Source: Bordetella ansorpii (GTDB lineage Bacteria; Pseudomonadota; Gammaproteobacteria; Burkholderiales; Burkholderiaceae_B). From it: a stretch of DNA of 64,000 nt. Of the stretch, positions 1 to 7,032 are shown one piece after another. The notes beneath the pieces are model-generated. The model had not been told where the DNA came from. It saw only the letters and a program-made list of their open reading frames with translations, and made no database searches. Location of the stretch: contig NZ_FKBS01000025.1 of NCBI RefSeq assembly GCF_900078315.1, positions 796,171 to 860,170 on the forward strand, given 5' to 3'. How positions within the stretch are numbered: position 1 is the first letter of the stretch; each line of letters starts with the position of its first letter. Position numbers and translations under genes: made by a program.

Positions 1-2
1 CC

Positions 3-620
3 GCGCGCCGCGTGGGCCTGGCCGTGCGCGAGGTCCACAAGCGCGACGCCGAGGCCCTGTCCGACCAGGGCGTCGAGTTCAACGTGCACCTCATCTTCGG
101 CGGACAGATCGGCAACGAGCCCTGCCGCCTGTTCCAGGTCTATGCGGCGGGCAACTTCATCGAGGCCAGCCCCGAGTGCCCGTATTTCCAGATCGGCGAA
201 TCCAAGTACGGCAAGCCCATCATGGACCGCGTGCTCGACCCCGAGACCTCGCTGGACGAGGCCGCCAAGTGCGTGCTGATCTCGATGGACTCCACGCTGC
301 GCTCGAACATCTCGGTCGGCCTGCCGCTGGACCTGCTGGTGTACGAGACGGACGCGCTGCGCGTCACGCACTTCGCCAACATCGACGAAGACAACGAATA
401 CTTCGACATGATCCGCTCGACCTGGGGCGACCGCCTGCGCCAGGTGTTCGCCGAGATTCCCGATCCCGCCTGGACGGCCCCCAACGGCCCCGATTCGCTG
501 GCCCCGGCCGGCCGCGTGCACCAGCCGGTGCGCGTGGCGCCCGCCGCCCAATCCGATACGGCGTACCAGGCGCCGCAGGTGCTGGCGCAGGACGACGCGG
601 GCAGCCCGCAGGTGCAGTAG
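3..620 (+). CDS. Anbu-type proteasome-related protease, 3' part only
   Basis: This is the C-terminal part (about 205 residues) of a proteasome-like peptidase; the N-terminal nucleophile region lies before the window. It resembles the Anbu (ancestral beta-subunit) family of bacterial Ntn hydrolases. The motif ISVGLPLDLLVYE, the preceding SMDSTLRSN and the FGGQIG stretch are typical of that family. The tail after about residue 150 is rich in Pro, Ala and Gln and looks disordered. Family members assemble into ring- or helix-shaped cytosolic particles, and their substrates are largely unknown. In other bacteria the gene often sits with an ATP-grasp protein, an alpha-E protein and a transglutaminase, but the upstream neighbours are not visible here. 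Family assignment is fairly sure; function is not. Confidence 0.8.
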   Translation, partial: ARRVGLAVREVHKRDAEALSDQGVEFNVHLIFGGQIGNEPCRLFQVYAAGNFIEASPECPYFQIGESKYGKPIMDRVLDPETSLDEAAKCVLISMDSTLRSNISVGLPLDLLVYETDALRVTHFANIDEDNEYFDMIRSTWGDRLRQVFAEIPDPAWTAPNGPDSLAPAGRVHQPVRVAPAAQSDTAYQAPQVLAQDDAGSPQVQ

Positions 621-682
621 CCCGCTCCTGTCGATCTCACGATGGCCCGCTTCCGTGCGGGCACCGTCGGCTCGCGTATTCC

Positions 683-708
683 GGCAGGCCTCCCCATGCG
701 GGCCTGCC
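683..708 (+). terminator. stem-loop after the Anbu gene, possible terminator
   Basis: A perfect 8-bp inverted repeat (GGCAGGCC at 683-690, GGCCTGCC at 701-708) encloses a 10-base loop, 63 bases past the Anbu stop. No T-run follows, so it may be a weak terminator or only an RNA-stabilising hairpin. Confidence 0.35.
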
Positions 709-893
709 CGCGCTGTCCACCACGCGGCCTGATCTGCATAGTCGTTTTCCCCGATTATCCAGAACCGAAGACGGGCTTCGACAGGTTCGAATTCCGCGCG
801 GCCACGCCTTTCCCTAGACTTGACGCAGCGCCACACGGCCGCGTGATCGCGGCGCGCCGTGCTTCCGGCCAAGATCAACAACAGGAGCGAGAC

Positions 894-1886
894 ATGGGCT
901 TTCCCTTCCGCGGCGCAGCTTTGCGCGCCGCATTGCTGGCCGCCGGCTGCGCCGCCTTCTTCCAGGCATCCGCGCAAACCAGCTACCCCAATCACCCCAT
1001 CACGCTCGTGGTGCCCTTCGCCGCGGGCGGCCCGACCGACGTCGTGGCGCGCACGCTGGGCGCCTCCATGTCCAAGACGCTGGGCCAGCCCATCGTGGTG
1101 GAAAACCGCACCGGCGCGGGCGGCACCCTGGCCGCCAGCTACGTCTCCAAGGCGGCGCCCGACGGCTACACCTTCCTGATCCATCACAACGGCATGGCCA
1201 CCGCGCCCGCCCTGTACCGCAAGCTGGCGTACAACCCGCTGACCGACTTCGACTACGTGGGCCAGGTGGCCGACGTGCCCATGACGCTGCTGGGCCGCAA
1301 GGACCTGCCGCCCAACGATATGCCCGCCTTCATCGCCTACGCCAAGAAGCAGGGCGACAAGCTGAACCTGGCCAACGCGGGCCTGGGCGCGGTGTCGCAA
1401 CTGTGCGGCATGTTGCTGCAGGAAGCGCTGGGCACGCAGTTCACCACGGTGCCCTACTCCGGCACGGCCCCGGCGCTGACCGCCCTGCTGGGCGGCCAGG
1501 TCGACGTGCTGTGCGACCAGACCACGCAGACCATCCCACACATCCAGGCGGGCAAGGTCCGCTTCTACGGCGTCACCACGCTGGAGCGCATCAAGGCCCT
1601 GCCCGACGCCCCCACGCTGACCGAGCAAGGCATCAAGGGCTTCGAAATGAAGGTCTGGCATGGCGTCTACGCCCCCAAGGGCACGCCCGCGCCGGTCATC
1701 GCCAAGTTCAACGAAGCCCTGCGCACGGCCCTGAAGGATCCCCCCTTCGCCACGCGCATGGCCGACCTGGGCGCCGAGATCGTCCCGGCCGAGAAGCAGA
1801 CTCCGCAAGGCTTGCAGACCTGGCTGAAGTCGGAAATCGACAAATGGGGCCCGCTGATCCGCAAGGCGGGGGTGTACGCGGACTGA
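894..1886 (+). CDS. Bug-family tripartite tricarboxylate transporter substrate-binding protein
   Basis: A periplasmic solute receptor of 330 residues in the Bug/TctC family, which is greatly expanded in Bordetella and Achromobacter. The start at 894 is chosen because AGGAG lies 6 bases upstream and the protein then begins with a clean signal peptide ending near ASAQTSYP. Typical family features follow: ITLVVPFAAGGPTDVVAR near the N-terminus of the mature protein, VVENRTGAGG, and PDGYTFL. Bug proteins bind small carboxylates or other small metabolites, sometimes for TctAB permeases encoded elsewhere. No permease or regulator gene is adjacent, so this is an orphan receptor and its ligand cannot be inferred. 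A longer in-frame reading from 642 has no signal peptide at its start and is rejected. Confidence 0.92.
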   Translation: MGFPFRGAALRAALLAAGCAAFFQASAQTSYPNHPITLVVPFAAGGPTDVVARTLGASMSKTLGQPIVVENRTGAGGTLAASYVSKAAPDGYTFLIHHNGMATAPALYRKLAYNPLTDFDYVGQVADVPMTLLGRKDLPPNDMPAFIAYAKKQGDKLNLANAGLGAVSQLCGMLLQEALGTQFTTVPYSGTAPALTALLGGQVDVLCDQTTQTIPHIQAGKVRFYGVTTLERIKALPDAPTLTEQGIKGFEMKVWHGVYAPKGTPAPVIAKFNEALRTALKDPPFATRMADLGAEIVPAEKQTPQGLQTWLKSEIDKWGPLIRKAGVYAD

Positions 1887-1890
1887 GGTC

Positions 1891-1910
1891 CTGAACCGGG
1901 CGCGGTTCAG
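1891..1910 (+). terminator. stem-loop after the Bug gene
   Basis: CTGAACC (1891-1897) and GGTTCAG (1904-1910) form a 7-bp perfect stem with a 6-base loop, 5 bases after the stop. The following sequence has only isolated T residues, so it may be a weak terminator. Confidence 0.45.
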
Positions 1911-2043
1911 CGTCTTGCGCCGCTTCGGAAGCAGGTTGCGTTTTGTACAAGGCCGACGTTGGGTGATTGCCCGCGTCGGCTTTGTGCGTCTTGGCTGTGC
2001 GTGGACCATCTGGTGCTTGCGGCATCGCTCTGTGTTCTTCTGA

Positions 2044-2121
2044 CCGCCACAGCCGTACCTGCGAAGTCTCGTCCTCGCGCTACCGCGCTGCGGGCGCGAC
2101 TTCTCCGGCACGCCTGCGGCT
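2044..2121 (+). repeat. dispersed intergenic repeat, copy 1
   Basis: About 78 bases that align with 37585-37661 with few mismatches. They share the core TCCTCGCGCT, then CGCGCTGCGGGCGCGACTTC and a GCTGCGGCT-like end. A shorter inverted copy lies at 2288-2350. The unit contains a GC-rich palindrome-like core and no start codon in a conserved frame, so it is a non-coding repeat. Confidence 0.8.
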
Positions 2122-2194
2122 ACCCGCAACGCAATGCGGCGATCGACACCCTGGGCCATCGTGGAAACGATCGCGCAATCCTGGGCCGGCCAAA

Positions 2195-2210
2195 CTCAAG
2201 AACTCAAACC
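2195..2210. repeat. short repeat CTCAAGAACTCAAA, copy A
   Basis: The motif CTCAAGAACTCAAACC recurs almost identically at 2355-2373 and in reverse orientation at 6340-6356. All copies are intergenic and lie next to larger inverted repeats, so the motif may be a boundary of a mobile or recombining repeat unit. Confidence 0.6.
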
Positions 2211-2287
2211 CACCACTCCCCAGGCTGCCCGCTGGAAGAACCAGAGGTTTTGCTGCCGCTGGTATTGAGACACCTTGAGTCGGAGGC

Positions 2288-2350
2288 ATGACGGAGAGTT
2301 CGCGCCCGCAGCGCGGCAGCGCGAGGACGAGAATTCGCAGTCGTGCCTCC
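2288..2350 (-). repeat. dispersed intergenic repeat, inverted copy 2
   Basis: Read on the minus strand, this stretch matches the core of the repeat at 2044-2121 (TCTCGTCCTCGCGCT, then a run identical through CGCTGCGGGCGCGA). The two copies therefore form a large imperfect inverted repeat about 170 bases apart. Confidence 0.75.
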
Positions 2351-2354
2351 GACG

Positions 2355-2373
2355 CTCAAGAACTCAAATCCCC
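2355..2373. repeat. short repeat CTCAAGAACTCAAA, copy B
   Basis: CTCAAGAACTCAAATCCCC lies directly beside the inverted repeat copy at 2288-2350. The same 16-17 bases occur reversed at 6340-6356. Confidence 0.6.
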
Positions 2374-2541
2374 CAAACAAACCAACGCCCACCCCACGGA
2401 CACCGCCCCTGTCGCAAATACCCCGTCAAGGCAAAGAGTCCACCGATATATGGATTCCACGTATTGACAACTTGAACAAACAAAGAGCGTTTAGGGAGAC
2501 TGTCAGCTTCCATCGATAGACTCCCCTCACGAGAAAATATA

Positions 2542-2566
2542 TTGCATGCTAATAATTTACATGCAA
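2542..2566. promoter_or_regulatory. inverted repeat upstream of the dehydrogenase operon
   Basis: TTGCATG (2542-2548) and CATGCAA (2560-2566) form a perfect 7-bp inverted repeat around an 11-base A/T-rich centre. It lies 130 bases before the cytochrome gene, in the only A/T-rich part of the spacer. The geometry suits a dimeric regulator, but which one is unknown. Confidence 0.4.
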
Positions 2567-2695
2567 CATATATCGCGTACTCCACCGTCCCCATGCGCAC
2601 CGGTGTAGCGCCCGACCGACCGGCGAAAGCCCCCTCCGCCTGCCTGCTGTAACGCTTCCCTGTTGCCATAACCACCAAGATTGGTTGTCTATCCC

Positions 2696-4111
2696 ATGTG
2701 GAAGTCCAAACGGCAAATCCTCAAGTATTCCTGTGCTCTGCTCCTGCTGGCGGCCGGTCCGCTGGCATCGGCGGCCGACGCGCCCGCTCAGGCCAGCCAG
2801 CAGGAGATCCTGGACAGCAAGTATCTTTCCATCGCGGCTGACTGCGTCGCCTGTCACACCGCAAAGGGCGGCGAACCCTTTGCCGGCGGCTACGCCATCG
2901 ACTCGCCCATGGGCCGGATCTGGTCGACCAACATCACGCCCTCCAAGCCGTTCGGCATCGGCAACTACACCGAGCAGGACTTCGCCCGCGCCCTGCGCGA
3001 AGGCATCGCGCGCGACGGCCACCATCTGTACCCGGCCATGCCGTACACCTCGTACGCGCAGCTGACCGACCAGGACGTCTCGGCGCTGTACGCCTACTTC
3101 ATGAACGACGTGAAGGCCGTGGAAAAGGCGGCGCCCGAGACCCGCCTGCCTTTCCCGTTCAACGTGCGCGCCTCGATGGCGGGCTGGAACCTGATCTACA
3201 ACACGGGCAAGCCCTTCGCGCCCGACGCGTCGAAGTCGCAGGAAATCAACCGCGGCAACTACCTGGCCAACGCGCTGGCGCACTGCGCCGAGTGCCACAC
3301 GCCGCGCACCGCGCTGATGGGCGCCGACACCTCGCTGCCCCTGGCCGGCGGCCCGCTGGGCGCTTGGTACGCGCCCAACATCACGTCCGACAAGACCGCC
3401 GGCATCGGCGGCTGGACCGACCAGGAGCTGTACCAATACCTGCGCGAAGGCCACGCCGAAGGCCGCGGCCAGGCGGCCGGCCCCATGGCCGAGGCCGTCG
3501 AGAACAGCCTGCAGTTCCTGACCGACGCCGACCTGCACGCCATCGTGGCCTACCTGAAGGACACGACGCCCATCAAGACGGCCAACGAGCCGTCGCGCGA
3601 CAGCTTCGGCAAGGCGTCTGACGCCGAGACCCGGATGCGCGGCAACATGGTGCAGGACGCGAACCCGGGCTGGAAGGTCTATACGGCCACCTGCGCGACC
3701 TGCCACGGCGCGCGCGGCGAAGGCACCACGTCTTATCCCTCGCTGTATCACAACAGCGCCGTCGGCGCCGCGCGCCCCGACAATCTGATCGCCACGATCC
3801 TGTACGGCGTGCACCGCAAGATCGAAGGCCAGAGCGACATCGAGATGCCCGGCTTCGGTCCGCAGGCGTCCTACACCGAGCGCCTGACCGACCAGCAGAT
3901 CGCCGACGTCAGCAACTACGTGCTGGCCAGCTTCGGCCAGCCGGGCCAGAAGCCCGTCACGGCGCAGGACGTCGCCACCTCGCGCGCCGGCGGACCCGCC
4001 TCGCCGCTGCTGGGCATCGCGCGCATCGGCGTGCCGGTGGCCGCCGTGGCCGTGCTGCTCATCCTGATCCTGCTGATTGCCCGCCGCCGTCGTTCGCACA
4101 AGAAGGCCTGA
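2696..4111 (+). CDS. tri-heme cytochrome c subunit of a membrane-bound dehydrogenase
   Basis: A 471-residue periplasmic, membrane-anchored cytochrome c with three CxxCH heme sites: CVACH near residue 50, CAECH near 197 and CATCH near 333. It has an N-terminal signal peptide (ending near LASAADAP) and a C-terminal membrane helix followed by RRRRSHKK. Such subunits take electrons from a flavoprotein dehydrogenase and pass them to the ubiquinone pool or oxidases. It leads a three-gene operon, followed at 4 bases by the small subunit and then by a GMC flavoprotein, the arrangement known from gluconate 2-dehydrogenase and FAD-sorbitol dehydrogenase. An in-frame TTG at 2681 would add five residues; neither start has a clear ribosome binding site, so ATG is preferred. 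Substrate unknown. Confidence 0.9.
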   Translation: MWKSKRQILKYSCALLLLAAGPLASAADAPAQASQQEILDSKYLSIAADCVACHTAKGGEPFAGGYAIDSPMGRIWSTNITPSKPFGIGNYTEQDFARALREGIARDGHHLYPAMPYTSYAQLTDQDVSALYAYFMNDVKAVEKAAPETRLPFPFNVRASMAGWNLIYNTGKPFAPDASKSQEINRGNYLANALAHCAECHTPRTALMGADTSLPLAGGPLGAWYAPNITSDKTAGIGGWTDQELYQYLREGHAEGRGQAAGPMAEAVENSLQFLTDADLHAIVAYLKDTTPIKTANEPSRDSFGKASDAETRMRGNMVQDANPGWKVYTATCATCHGARGEGTTSYPSLYHNSAVGAARPDNLIATILYGVHRKIEGQSDIEMPGFGPQASYTERLTDQQIADVSNYVLASFGQPGQKPVTAQDVATSRAGGPASPLLGIARIGVPVAAVAVLLILILLIARRRRSHKKA

Positions 4112-4114
4112 ACC

Positions 4115-4696
4115 ATGAAAGATTTCACTCAGAACGGGTTCGCCGAGGGCGACACCCCGATCAACACCCAGCGCCGCGCGCTGGTCAAGTACACCATCGC
4201 CTGGAGCGTGCTGGGCGGCGCCCTGGCCAGCGTGCCGGTGCGCCGGCTGATGGCCGCCGCAGCGCCCGCTGAAACCGGCGGCGCCGCATCGGCCGAGGCC
4301 GCGGCCTTCCTGCAGGCCTCGCGCTTCCTCACCGCGAAGGAAGTCAGCCCGATGATGGCGCAACGCTGCTACGACGCACTGAAAAAGCGCATGCCCGACC
4401 TGGACCAGGTCGCGGCCTCGGTCAACAAGCTGGTGGCCGACAGGCAGCTGCACCACGTGGACGACTACCTGGCGCTGCAGGACGTGGACAAGGCCTTGGA
4501 TACCAAGGCCAAGGGCATCATCCAGGCCCTGTACCTGGGCGTGGTCGGCCAGGACGAGAAGGCCGAACTGTTCGCCTACGAAGAAGCGCTGATGTACGAC
4601 CCGACCCGGGACATCCTGGTCGTGCCGACGTACGGGCGCGGCCCCAACAGCTGGGGTCCGAAGCCCGTGTCCGTCACTGTCAAGGTTGAAAAATAA
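4115..4696 (+). CDS. small subunit of FAD-dependent sorbitol/gluconate-type dehydrogenase
   Basis: A protein of 193 residues resembling the FAD-SLDH/gluconate 2-dehydrogenase small-subunit family. The N-terminus carries a likely Tat-type signal: RRALVKYTIAW followed by a hydrophobic stretch and an Ala-rich cleavage region, which suggests folded export with its flavoprotein partner. Small subunits of this kind stabilise the catalytic subunit and help its export. The start lies 3 bases past the cytochrome stop, and its TAA overlaps the ATG of the next gene (TAATG), so the three genes are almost certainly co-translated. The C-terminal TYGRGPNSWGPKPVSVTV is shared with family members as far as I recall. 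Substrate cannot be told from this subunit. Confidence 0.82.
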   Translation: MKDFTQNGFAEGDTPINTQRRALVKYTIAWSVLGGALASVPVRRLMAAAAPAETGGAASAEAAAFLQASRFLTAKEVSPMMAQRCYDALKKRMPDLDQVAASVNKLVADRQLHHVDDYLALQDVDKALDTKAKGIIQALYLGVVGQDEKAELFAYEEALMYDPTRDILVVPTYGRGPNSWGPKPVSVTVKVEK

Positions 4697-6324
4697 TGGA
4701 CTACGATACTGATCTGCTGGTCATTGGTTCCGGCGTGATGGGCTCCGTGCTCGCCGCGCGCGTCGCGAAAGCCGGAAAATCCGTCACCATCCTCGAAGCC
4801 GGCCCGCGCGTCACGCGCAGCGAGATCGTCGAGCGTTTCCGCAACGCCCCGATCAAGCTGTCGCTGACCAACATCAAGCTGCAAGGCGCGGGCTCGCCCT
4901 TCCCGAATCCGCCGCACATCCCCTCCACCTACGGCGACTACCTGCAGCAAAGCGGCCCGGTGAAGTACCCGACCAAATACCTGCGCGTGGTCGGCGGCAC
5001 CACCTGGCACTTCGGCTCGGCGCTGTGGCGCATGATCCCCAACGACTTCAAGATCCAGACGCTGTACGGCCAGGGCCGCGACTGGCCCATGACGTACGAC
5101 GAGCTGGAGCCCTACTACAACGAGGCCGAGGAAGAGCTGGGCGTGTCCGGCGTGAACGGCCAGGACGAAGGCGGCTGGGGCCGCGGCGAGCAGTTTCCAC
5201 CACGCTCCAAGCCCTTCCCCATGGAAGGCCTGCCGATTCCCTACTTCCAGCAGCGCCTGGCCGAGCAGTTGAAAGTCGGCGGCTACCACCCGATCTACGA
5301 ACCGAACGGCCGAGCCACCCGCGCCTACAAGGATCGTCCGATCTGCTCGGGCAACAACAACTGCAACCCGGTCTGTCCCAGCGGCGCCAAGTACGACGGC
5401 ACGCGTCACGTCGACGAGGCCGAGCGCCACGGCGCGCGCGTGCTGGACAACTGCGTGGTCTACAAGATCGAAGCCGATGACCGCGGCAAGATCGTGGCCG
5501 TGCGCTACAAGAAGCCGGACGGCTCGGAACACCGCATGACGGCGCGCTATTTCGTGCTGGCCGCCTACGGCATCGAAAGTCCCAAGCTGCTTCTGATGTC
5601 GACCTCGGAGAAGTACCCGAACGGCATCGCCAACTCGTCGGACCAGGTCGGCCGCAACCTGATGGGCCACACCGGCATCGCCATGAATGTGATGGCGTCC
5701 GAAGACCTGTGGCCCGGCCAGGGCCCCACCGAACTGCTGGTCTACATGAACTACCGCGACGGCGAGTTCCGCAAGACCATCCCCAGCTACAAGACCAAGC
5801 TGCGCAACACGGTGGCCACGTCGTCGATCGCCGACGGCCTGATGAAGAAGGGCGTCTACGGCTCGAAGCTGAACGAAGAGATCCGCACCATCTCGGCGCG
5901 CTCGCTGAACTTCGCGGTGGACTTCGAGACGAACCCGCTGCCGCAGAACCGCGTGACGCCCAGCAAGACCAAGCGTGACGCGCTGGGCCTGCCGCTGCCC
6001 GAGATCTACTACAGCGTGGACGACTACTGGAACGCGGGCCGCGACTTCGCGGTGAAGGATCTGCAAAAGATGGCGGCGCTCATCAACGGCCGCATCGACA
6101 AGATGGACACCAACCACCAGGATCGCCAGCACATCATGGGCACGACGATCATGGGCGCGGATCCGAAGACCTCGGTGGTGGACAAGGACGGCCGCGCGCA
6201 TGACCACGACAACCTGTTCATCGTGGGCACGAACGTGATGCCGGCGATGGGGTGCGTGAATCCGACGCTGACGGGCGTGGCGGTGACGCTGCGGACGACG
6301 GATGTGCTGCTCAAGGAGATCTGA
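4696..6324 (+). CDS. GMC-family FAD dehydrogenase catalytic subunit
   Basis: The 542-residue catalytic flavoprotein of the complex. An FAD-binding Rossmann motif GSGVMGSVLAARVAKAG starts at residue 11. The central Cys-rich CSGNNNCNPVCPSG is typical of gluconate- and sorbitol-type dehydrogenases, and the C-terminal HIMGTTIMG and NPTLTGVAVTLRTTD carry the conserved His and Asn regions of the GMC active site. It has no signal peptide of its own, consistent with export in complex with the small subunit. It would oxidise a sugar, sugar acid or polyol in the periplasm and deliver electrons to the tri-heme cytochrome. Candidate substrates are gluconate, 2-ketogluconate, sorbitol or another alcohol; the sequence alone does not decide. 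Confidence 0.88.
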   Translation: MDYDTDLLVIGSGVMGSVLAARVAKAGKSVTILEAGPRVTRSEIVERFRNAPIKLSLTNIKLQGAGSPFPNPPHIPSTYGDYLQQSGPVKYPTKYLRVVGGTTWHFGSALWRMIPNDFKIQTLYGQGRDWPMTYDELEPYYNEAEEELGVSGVNGQDEGGWGRGEQFPPRSKPFPMEGLPIPYFQQRLAEQLKVGGYHPIYEPNGRATRAYKDRPICSGNNNCNPVCPSGAKYDGTRHVDEAERHGARVLDNCVVYKIEADDRGKIVAVRYKKPDGSEHRMTARYFVLAAYGIESPKLLLMSTSEKYPNGIANSSDQVGRNLMGHTGIAMNVMASEDLWPGQGPTELLVYMNYRDGEFRKTIPSYKTKLRNTVATSSIADGLMKKGVYGSKLNEEIRTISARSLNFAVDFETNPLPQNRVTPSKTKRDALGLPLPEIYYSVDDYWNAGRDFAVKDLQKMAALINGRIDKMDTNHQDRQHIMGTTIMGADPKTSVVDKDGRAHDHDNLFIVGTNVMPAMGCVNPTLTGVAVTLRTTDVLLKEI

Positions 6325-6339
6325 TCTTCTCAGTGGTGA

Positions 6340-6356
6340 GGATTTGAGTTCTTGAG
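6340..6356. repeat. short repeat, reversed copy C
   Basis: GGATTTGAGTTCTTGAG is the reverse complement of the motif at 2355-2373. It begins 16 bases after the dehydrogenase stop codon and abuts the inverted repeat at 6359-6488, so two copies flank the dehydrogenase operon in opposite orientation. Confidence 0.6.
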
Positions 6357-6358
6357 TC

Positions 6359-6488
6359 GCCCCGGTCCGTCCGCAGTGCCGCACCGGCCAAGTCGTCGGG
6401 CTCGGGCGCGCCACCTGGCGCCCTCGGTCCCCTTCGGGGACTGCCCCTTCTCCAATTGGCCAGCGCGGCACTGCGGACGAACCGGGGC
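6359..6488. repeat. 130-base inverted-repeat element
   Basis: The arms at 6359-6382 and 6465-6488 are 24 bases long with one mismatch (the left arm ends in CCGCAGTGCCGC). The 82-base interior includes a smaller GGTCCCCTTCGGGGACT-like hairpin. No coding signature. It resembles a non-autonomous repeat or a large transcript-end hairpin; no transposase is nearby. Confidence 0.6.
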
Positions 6489-6672
6489 TGGCGTCTAAGT
6501 GGACTCCATCGTCTTAAAAAGAATAGGCCGGTGGATCCACGATGCTTTGTGTTTTCTACAGCCGACGACATAATTGCGACCAATGCCGCCGATCTCTCGT
6601 TGATCACCGACACACTGGATGAAGACCACCTCGTCTACTAAGACCGCCAAAGGAGCATTAGCAGTGCTTTAA
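6489..6672. other. spacer upstream of the decayed toxin gene
   Basis: An open frame ending TLDEDHLVY at 6641 has no recognisable family. An AAGGAG-like site at about 6649-6654 precedes the mazF remnant, suggesting that an antitoxin gene once stood here, but I cannot identify its reading frame. Confidence 0.35.
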
Positions 6673-6983
6673 ACACGGAAGTTTGTCGGGGTAATTCTGA
6701 ATCCTTGCCAACGTGAGCAAGGAAAAGTCAGGCCCTGCTGGTGCTATCGCCGGACATCCTGAATCACAAGCCGGATTGGAATCTCGTCACCGTCGTGCCC
6801 CTGACCTCCAAGGGCACGGCCAATGCCCTACGGACTCCCACCCTGGCTGGCGGCCGAGCGGGCTTTGCGCAGATTGCGCAGATCCGAACCATCGACAAGA
6901 GTCGGCTGGGCACACGGGTCGACACGCTGGACCCGCAAACGCTCGACACCATACTGGTCCAGATGCGAAGGTTCTTTTCCTGA
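6673..6983 (+). pseudogene. decayed MazF/PemK-family toxin gene
   Basis: The last 80 codons (from the in-frame GTG at 6741) read as a MazF/PemK toxin C-terminus: VLSPDILN, VVPLTSKG, then the signature QIRTIDKSRLG and a closing helix. The matching N-terminal half is still legible upstream but in another frame (ILNP at about 6694, REQGKVRP at about 6712-6735), and the frames part at about 6732. No intact start codon joins them. MazF toxins cut mRNA and need a partner antitoxin; none is intact here. It is therefore read as an inactivated toxin-antitoxin remnant. The main alternative is a sequencing error of one base near 6732. Confidence 0.7.
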
Positions 6984-6995
6984 TCCGAAATACGT

Positions 6996-7023
6996 GAAGA
7001 CCCCCTGAACACCGGGCGTCTTC
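6996..7023 (-). terminator. stem-loop at the 3' end of metF
   Basis: GAAGAC (6996-7001) pairs with GTCTTC (7018-7023), with an inner CCC/GGG after one mismatch. It sits 9 bases past the metF stop on the minus strand. There is no strong T-run, so it is only a possible terminator. Confidence 0.4.
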
Positions 7024-7032
7024 GTAGGCCTG

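Larger units (their letters stand above)
1911..2695. other. gene-free spacer rich in intergenic repeats
   Basis: About 785 bases with no credible gene. Short open frames here have no family signature and overlap repeats. It holds one direct and one inverted copy of a dispersed repeat (2044-2121, 2288-2350), two copies of a short CTCAAGAACTCAAA motif (2195-2210, 2355-2373), and an A/T-rich stretch from about 2440 to 2575 likely to contain the promoter of the downstream dehydrogenase operon. Confidence 0.7.

Noticed and set aside
2080-2475. several 60-110 codon frames in the spacer
   Set aside because: They overlap non-coding repeats on both strands and share no family pattern.
2549-4456. 635-codon open frame on the minus strand
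   Set aside because: It is antisense to the cytochrome and small-subunit genes; its product is a Val/Gly/Arg/His-rich string without any family motif, as expected for a shadow of GC-rich coding DNA.
4576-6471. 631-codon open frame antisense to the GMC dehydrogenase gene
   Set aside because: Low-complexity product without motifs; the sense frame has an FAD site and active-site motifs.
6456-6641. 61-codon frame before the mazF remnant as the antitoxin gene
   Set aside because: Its N-terminal half lies inside the inverted repeat arm and the sequence shows no antitoxin motif; it may be chance.
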